Below are positions 58,285 through 64,000 of a DNA stretch of 64,000 nucleotides, in pieces; the stretch's first letter is position 1; each line of letters opens with the position of its first letter. The notes beneath the pieces were generated by a model. It was given only the letters and a program-made list of their open reading frames with translations. It was not told the origin of the DNA and did no database searches. A program made the translations under genes and the position numbers. The stretch comes from Gnetum montanum. Lineage: Eukaryota; Streptophyta; Gnetopsida; Gnetales; Gnetaceae. The stretch lies in contig MNCI01035767.1 of the NCBI GenBank assembly GCA_015680685.1, positions 624,101 through 688,100 of the forward strand, written 5' to 3'.

Positions 58285-61200
58285 CTAGTTATTAAGTTGC
58301 CTCTTAATCCTTCGTAGCTTGACATGAGGGATAGGGCATGTAGGCATGATTTTATACTCACCTTCCCCCTCACTAGTGATGTCAAAGGGTAATTCTAACC
58401 AGGAGACGTCAATGGGAATGGCTCCTATGTTTTTATTGTCAAGTGCTTCCTCAGTTTTAGTAGGATCATGAGTTAACGTTGGGTTCATGTTTTGAAGTGT
58501 GCTCATGGTTCCTTAATTAGGGTCAGAAAACTCAATTTCTACCCCTTGATCGATTCCTGAGTGTGAGGAAATAAGTGATGTCATCATATCCCCATGTATG
58601 ATGATCTCATCGTCCTCATAAGGTAGGTGGATCTCTTGATGGATTGGTGAGGATACGGCTCCAAGTTGAGCTATCCAAGGATGTCCTAGAATCATATTAA
58701 ACTTTGGCATTTCGTCAACTACTACAAATTCAGCTAACGTGGAGAATTGATCCCCCTGCTATGAAATCCAAGGTAATCATACCTTTCACTACAACATGGG
58801 AACCACTAAAGGATTTCAAGAAAGAAGTTTTCATGGGCTGTATTTTTTCAGTAAGTCCCAATTTTTCGATGATCGGAAAGAGTATTACATTCATTGCTGC
58901 ACCATCATCGACATGCACCCTACATATCTTGAAATTGTTAACTTGTATTGTTATAAACATAGGGGCTGTGGTGAATTCTTCTATTTTCTCATCTAGCTTA
59001 ATGTCATTAGCATGAAACTCTAGGGATGTGGTCTTGGATTCCTGAGGTTGCAAGGACAATACTACATAAATGGATGGTTCATCTGCAGGAAGGTCCTCAC
59101 TAACAAGGATCGAAGTCAGCATCCATACAAGAGCTTCTCGATGTACTGGTGAAGTCATTACTAGGTCATACAGACTTAAAGAAGTATTCTTTTGTTTCAA
59201 GGCTTGTGTGACTTAGGTCAATGCACTTTCTAGGTCTTTACCATTCAGGGCATCCTTTTTTGTGGACATTTGGTCCATTTGACCTAGCATTCGTATTTCT
59301 TGAGGAATTTTTGCATTGGTAACTGAGGATGTTGGGTTCAGGACACAACCCATGCCATTATCCTCATTTTGATTACTCATACTAGGCTCATTAATGGATG
59401 AACCCATGGGAACAACGTTTAGTGGTGTGGGCTTTGGTGGTCCTAATTTGTGCTCATGGTTTTCTCTTTCGAGGCACTCTCTTGTTAGCCTATCGGCAAG
59501 ACATTCTCGCAAAGGTTGCAAGGGAATGGAGTTGGGTTGTGTGTGAGGGTGTTTTGGCACCCAGATCACAAAGGGAATGGGTCAGTTTTCAGATGGTATG
59601 GTTGTCATTGTAATGGAAGGAAGTACACAGATGACGAATGGTTTTTGTGGCATGGAGGATGTGCGTATGATGAAAGGGATTTGAGCAGATGTTGGGGTAG
59701 ATGTGTTTTCTTAAGAATTTTGAATCACAAAAGGTTTTCACAGGACGTCCTGTCTGTTCTCCACATGGATAGTATTAATCACATATGTTGCATCATTGGT
59801 ATTGAGAGGATCTTTGTAGACTCCCATGGGCTGGTTCTGGGGTCTTATTGGGTTTGCCTCATCAAATAATACTTCACCCCTATCAATCATGCGTTGTATA
59901 TCTTGTTTCAAGGTGAAATAGTAATTAGTCCCATGACCACACCATTGGTGATATTCAAAAAACCTATCCAACCTAAGGCCTCTTGGAATGGGGGGTTCAT
60001 TGGTTGTTGCTAAGACTGGGTTCTTGGCCAACTTGTAGAATCGATCATGTTTTTAAGATGTCATGGGAGACATTTGCTTATGTTTGATTAACCCAACCTT
60101 TAGAAGTTAATCAAGCAATTGTGAAGGCTTCATAGGCAAGGGTGTATATTGAGTGGGGTCTTTTCTTTCGAATGTATAGGCGTGACCCATGTTAGTGTTT
60201 CTATTTAAGGAAGTTTTGGGTATAGGCACGGGTGTGTTTCTTTCATAGCCGTTTGGGACAGTGGGTTGTTTTTCCTTTTGTCCTGGATGGTTAGGTCAGG
60301 CTATCTCTACTACCGTTGCTATTGTCGTTTTGGATTTATCTTTCCTCGTATGTTGGCTCCTAAAGGTTGAGTAAGTTGGGTCATTACTTGTTTGTGATGC
60401 CTCTTCTATGTCCTTAATTTGCACAAATGCTTGGCTCAAGCTACGGGCTTTCAAATAATAAAGTTTCAATTTAATAAAGTCATTCATGGCTGCTTTAAGG
60501 ATGGTAAGTAGATATGTTTTAGGGATGGGCTCATGAATTTTATTCAAGGCTTCCCTCCACCTCTAGATAAATTTTTATGTTGGCTCTAATGGATCCTATT
60601 TAATATAAATCAAGCTATCTAGTATGTCTTTAAGCTTTAGATTGTATTTGAAGTGAGTAACAAACTGATGTAACAAATCCTCCAGAGAGGATATGGAGTT
60701 ACGAGGTAGAGTTCAGTACCAATCTAAGGCTTTTCTAGTTAAGGACATAACAAACACACGCAAAATTACATGAGTCCATGCCTGAAGAAATAGGCATTCT
60801 TTTTGGAACATTACAAGGTGGGCATTTAGGTCTCCCTCTCATTGTACTTGGTTAGCTAGGGTAATGAGACTCCCTTTGGCAAGGTTAATGGTGGAACTCA
60901 GGGATTAATTGGATCATCTTGATAGAAGTCTAGTACCTTTACTTCCTCAGTGCTTATAGTTTTGAGGCGCTTTAGTTATTCTGCTAATGAGTGCATCATT
61001 TTTTATGTCTACCCACTCTTGGGTGGTAGGTAGACTAGTGGATTGAGTTGGTGGTGGTTGATAGTGATCAATTGTTGCATCGTTTATGGAAAGAGAGATT
61101 GTTGGGCTATCATTTGTTGCGGTGGGACAACATTCGGGGCTGGGACTATGGGGTGTGGTACACTATAGTGAGTAGATGGATTTTGCTGAATACCTGGTGG

Positions 61201-61935
61201 AACCCACTACCTAGCCACAAGTTGTAAAGTGACACCCTGAATGTGCTAGGTTGAAGTAATCAATGGTGCTCCCTGGATTTGCACTTGAGGTATGTAATGG
61301 ATGGATGTGGAAGCTGGTATGACTGATGGCATCCCAATCACTTGAGGCTGAAAGGTCAATCTTGCATTAGTTTTGGGAGGGACTTGTTGGAACTATACTT
61401 GCAAAGGTATGATGGAAGTGGACAGATCAGATTAAATGCTAAGCCTGGAAAATATGGGAATAGAGGTGGATACTTCCTATAGAGAAGCTGATAGTCAAGC
61501 GTTTGTGGATAAAGGTGGAAGTATGGTCTCTTCCAAGAAGGGTTGGAATAATGAGTTTGTATGGGCATGGGGACTGATGATATGGTACAAATCCCCATGT
61601 TCAAATTGGGCTGTGAAGTCATCCTCCTCATCTGCACTCTAAGACTCTATTGAAGGTGGCTATATGGCTTGACTTCTTACCATGAGAAGCTGGGATATGA
61701 GTTTATGATGGTGTTTGAAAAGAGGGATTATATCAAATGTTGAGGGAATAAACTCATAACCTCCTTTGTGAATACATTCATAGTCTCGCTTCACTTCCCT
61801 CTCTACACGATCAACAGGCAAGTTGGCTTGGATCTTAACACAGATGAAGTTATATTGTTCAGGTGTGAGAGTTGCATAAGTAGGGTCTTTACCCTGTAAC
61901 CTGAGTGACTGGCACATAGGACCTTGGGGGTTCAT
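58285..61935 (-). pseudogene. gag-protease polyprotein, element IV
   Basis: The start is taken at ATG 61935 (MNPQGPMCQSL); a YNFICVKIQANL segment is shared with element I. A Gln/Pro-rich region follows (61640-61000), then the gag core near 60850-60640 (MSLTRKALDWY, SISSLEDLLHQFVTHF), KARSLSQAFVQIKDIEEASQ (about 60440), and a zinc-binding segment FFEYHQWCGHGTNYYFTLKQ (about 59960). Protease at 59200-58513: FKICRVHVDDGAAMNVIL (catalytic Asp), then FNMILGHPWIAQLGAV in another frame. The C-terminus ends RRIKRQLNN at 58285 with a true stop, showing that protease closes this ORF rather than running into reverse transcriptase. Stops near 60050 and 60700 and a protease frameshift break it. Confidence 0.8.
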
Positions 61936-62049
61936 CTATTCAATAATTGTTATGGGTTTCGTAGCAGTCATAGGGTTCAAGGTTTCAGCCCCAAAGTTGG
62001 AGATCGATAGTGTCATCGGGTTAATCTGGGAGAATTCCATAGTGAGTGT

Positions 62050-62400
62050 AAGTAACCTAGGCTGGACGAGTTGAGCATGAGCAATTGCAACGTGACTAAC
62101 AGCATGAGTAGCTACAGTGTGATTGAGTAACAGTGTGACTAGCTATAGCATGACTGAGTAATAGCATGACTAGTTGCAGCATGAGTTAACTGTAGCATGA
62201 CCAAAAGACAGCATGACTAGCTACAGTGTGAGTTAACTGCAGCGTGATCGAAAGATAGCTTGACTAGCTGCAACATGATTGAAAGATAGCATGACTAGCT
62301 ACAACATGAGTTAATTGTAGCATGACCGAAAGACATCATGAGCTGATAGCGTGACGCTGATAGAAAGCATGAGGTATTCGGGGAGATAGAGTGAGTAAAT
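62050..62400 (-). repeat. AGCATGACTAGCTACA-type tandem repeats in the gag leader, element IV
   Basis: About ten units of 30-45 bp with words AGCATGACTAGCTACA, GTGTGAGTTAACTGCAGC and GTGA(C/T)CGAAAGATA. The AGC(G/A)TGA core is shared with the LTR and with intron 1 of the opposite-strand gene. Confidence 0.75.
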
Positions 62401-62636
62401 CAAGCTGAACTTGCGTAAGCTAGCTTGACACACTGGGCAAGTGGTGAGAGAAGCTCAATGTGAACAGTCGGTGGTGGTGGTGGAACGTTACTTGGTAGAC
62501 TGTCAACAAAACGGCTTGTTTAACCAATGTGTGTACACTATTTTAGGTTCTGATGGTGGAATTGTAGAGTTTAAAGTGCTCACCGTAAGAGTTTCGCAGG
62601 TTTGTATTCTCGATTAACATAATAATTTTTGTAGGA

Positions 62637-62656
62637 GGCCCTCCTTCTAGCACCAA
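62637..62656 (-). promoter_or_regulatory. Primer-binding site, element IV
   Basis: Plus-strand GGCCCTCCTTCTAGCACCAA, 5 bp from the 5' LTR; the minus strand reads TTGGTGCTAGAAGGAGGGCC. Best preserved of the four copies. Position and TGG start fit a tRNA primer site; the tRNA is not identified. Confidence 0.75.
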
Positions 62657-62661
62657 TTTAC

Positions 62662-64000
62662 TGTACTAACCTAAATCATTGGTGTAATGCTGGAAGGGAA
62701 AACAAATATCAAAAGATTATCAGGCAAACACAATTAACCCTGCCTTCACCAGAGGACAAGTTGAAAAAAGAAATGAAGGCAGAGTTCCTTGGATGGTCTG
62801 CACGTAAATCAACTAAGGACTTCCTCGAGCATAAACTATGGCTTGCGTTGGGGTTATCGTAACTGATGTTCAAAATGTAAACAATGATGTACAAAATGCA
62901 AATAGATCATACGTAGAATAGTATTGCAAACAAAATGTAAGTTGAATGTAAAATAGAGTAAACAAAATAATGGCTAGCAAAATGAACTGTATTGTATTGC
63001 TTAGAAAAGATGTGCATCGATCAAAGCGTAGTTGCACATGTAGATGGCAAGTCAAGCGCCAAGCCCCGGGATGATGTGATGTGTTTCAGAAGTGCTTGGA
63101 TGCTAGGAGTCAAGTGTGCCCGAGTGCCCAAGGATTGCTGGTCTGAGTTTCCTAAGTCATCAACCTTCAAAATTGTGAGCCCCATTTATGTGAATTGATA
63201 GGGTATTTATAGGGTTTGGCTGGGCTTGGGTGCAGAATTCATGAATGGAATCAATAGTTGAGAATTGAGAGGAAAATGGATCTAGTGACACATGTCCGAT
63301 GGATAGCTGTGTGTGAGTTGGACGTGTGTGGGCAAGCTACGTTCTTGACCAGGTGCATTGTATCTTACAGCATGTGTCAACTTACTCAAGCTAGCTTATG
63401 CTCATGGAAACATATACAATTCAGAGCGTAAGAGCTTGACAAGCTCCCAAATGAAATTTTACGTTGAAATGATTATGCAAAACAAGAGAATTTGACTCTG
63501 GCTCACTTGAATCTTCTCGATCTCTGAATTGACTATTGGAGGATGTCAATCTGAATGGCTTTGTGGCTATTTGAGGCATCTTTACTTGACCAGGACTTCT
63601 AGCATGAGTTGATTTTGTTTTTGCATGTCCTTAGCGTGCTCACGCTACACTCATGCTACACTCCCACTGCACTCACACTGCTAGCATGACCTAAGCGTGA
63701 CCTCAGCATGAGTGAGCCAAAATAACGTACTTTCCACCAAATTTTTATTTTTTGAAGCTTGTTTCTTAAGTGCAACTGCTAACTGTGTGGTTAACCTTAG
63801 GAACGATCTGAAATTCAAAAATTGAGCCTGATGTGACTTGTTTTACATCACTTTTTGGTAGCTCACACTAGACTCACGCTGCCATCGTGAGTGCAACGTG
63901 ACTACAGCGTGAGCTGCAAAAAAGTTTTAGTTTTTGGACATGAAATCTGGAATTCTAGAGGCTGAAATCTAAAGTTGTCAACAATGAATCTTGAGGATGA
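62662..64000 (-). mobile_element. 5' LTR of element IV (cut by the window end)
   Basis: Starts TGTACTAACC, aligned base for base with 42434 onward; the last window bases correspond to about 43769, so roughly 390 bp lie outside. Differences from the 3' LTR are mostly C/T and G/A. TATA at 63204-63212. Confidence 0.9.
63204..63212 (-). promoter_or_regulatory. TATA box of the element IV 5' LTR
   Basis: Minus-strand CTATAAATA in the context CCCTATAAATACCC, conserved with 42975-42983. This copy would drive the genomic RNA of the element. Confidence 0.7.

Larger units (their letters stand above)
42434..64000 (-). mobile_element. Element IV: ~22-kb Tat/Ogre-like Ty3/gypsy element with an opposite-strand gene
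   Basis: 3' LTR at 42434-44159, 5' LTR from 62662 running past the window (about 390 bp missing, judged from its partner). Between them on the minus strand: primer-binding site, gag-protease ORF (61935-58285), repeats, opposite-strand gene (52796-57699), repeats, RT-RNase H-RNase H-integrase ORF (52216-48760), a 38-bp-unit array, a 3' untranslated region invaded by a solo LTR, and a polypurine tract. Two RNase H domains are characteristic of the Tat branch. Expected span is about 42434-64390. It interrupts element V; the left target flank is ACTAT, the right flank is outside the window. Confidence 0.85.

Noticed and set aside
59398-59869. Plus-strand open frames of 71 and 117 codons
   Set aside because: They overlap gag on the minus strand, which has the zinc-binding pattern; nothing supports a plus-strand protein here.
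1-64000. tRNA, rRNA or intact host genes
   Set aside because: No cloverleaf, rRNA core or multi-exon host gene was recognised by eye on either strand; divergent or very short RNA genes could be missed.

Overview
The window is plant nuclear DNA with no intact host gene that I can recognise. It is AT-rich and CpG-poor. Almost all of it is decayed Ty3/gypsy LTR retrotransposon sequence on the minus strand, nested and joined to itself. The length of the best element (about 22 kb), the age of the copies (the two LTRs of the youngest full element differ at roughly one base in eight by eye) and the lack of genes suggest a very large, slowly purged genome. A conifer or other gymnosperm is my inference; no marker gene proves it.

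Layout: 1-704, a CpG-richer LTR-like end of another element. 705-11250, element I (gag-protease plus an opposite-strand gene). 11251-12845, LTR I, which has a primer-binding site on its left and a polypurine tract on its right, so it is shared by elements I and II. 12846-24665, element II, in which reverse transcriptase, RNase H and most of integrase are replaced by an array of about 185-bp units. 24666-26237, LTR II. 26238-33454, the 5' half of element III, ending in LTR III. 33455-38430, a piece of another gypsy element (VI: integrase and a sense-strand ORF). 38430-42433, the 3' end of element V. 42434 to beyond 64000, element IV, the most complete. Element IV is inserted in the RNase H region of V and carries a foreign solo LTR (44738-47405, 5-bp target duplication GTTTG).

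Element IV reads on the minus strand as: 5' LTR, primer-binding site, gag-protease ORF with its own stop, repeats, a multi-exon gene on the OPPOSITE strand, repeats, a second ORF with its own ATG (reverse transcriptase, RNase H, a second archaeal-type RNase H, integrase), repeats, polypurine tract, 3' LTR. The dual RNase H points to the Tat/Ogre branch of Ty3/gypsy.

The most interesting system is the opposite-strand gene (52796-57699 in IV; copies at 808-6135, 16670-21904 and 26238-26720). It lies between protease and reverse transcriptase, which are normally joined. Several GT-AG introns are kept at the same positions in divergent copies, as expected if the element's genomic RNA is the complementary strand and so cannot be spliced there. 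The same short repeat (core GCCAGTTTAAGGCCATAGTG) punctuates each module boundary. All coding parts seen are broken by stops or frameshifts, so the elements in this window look inactive.
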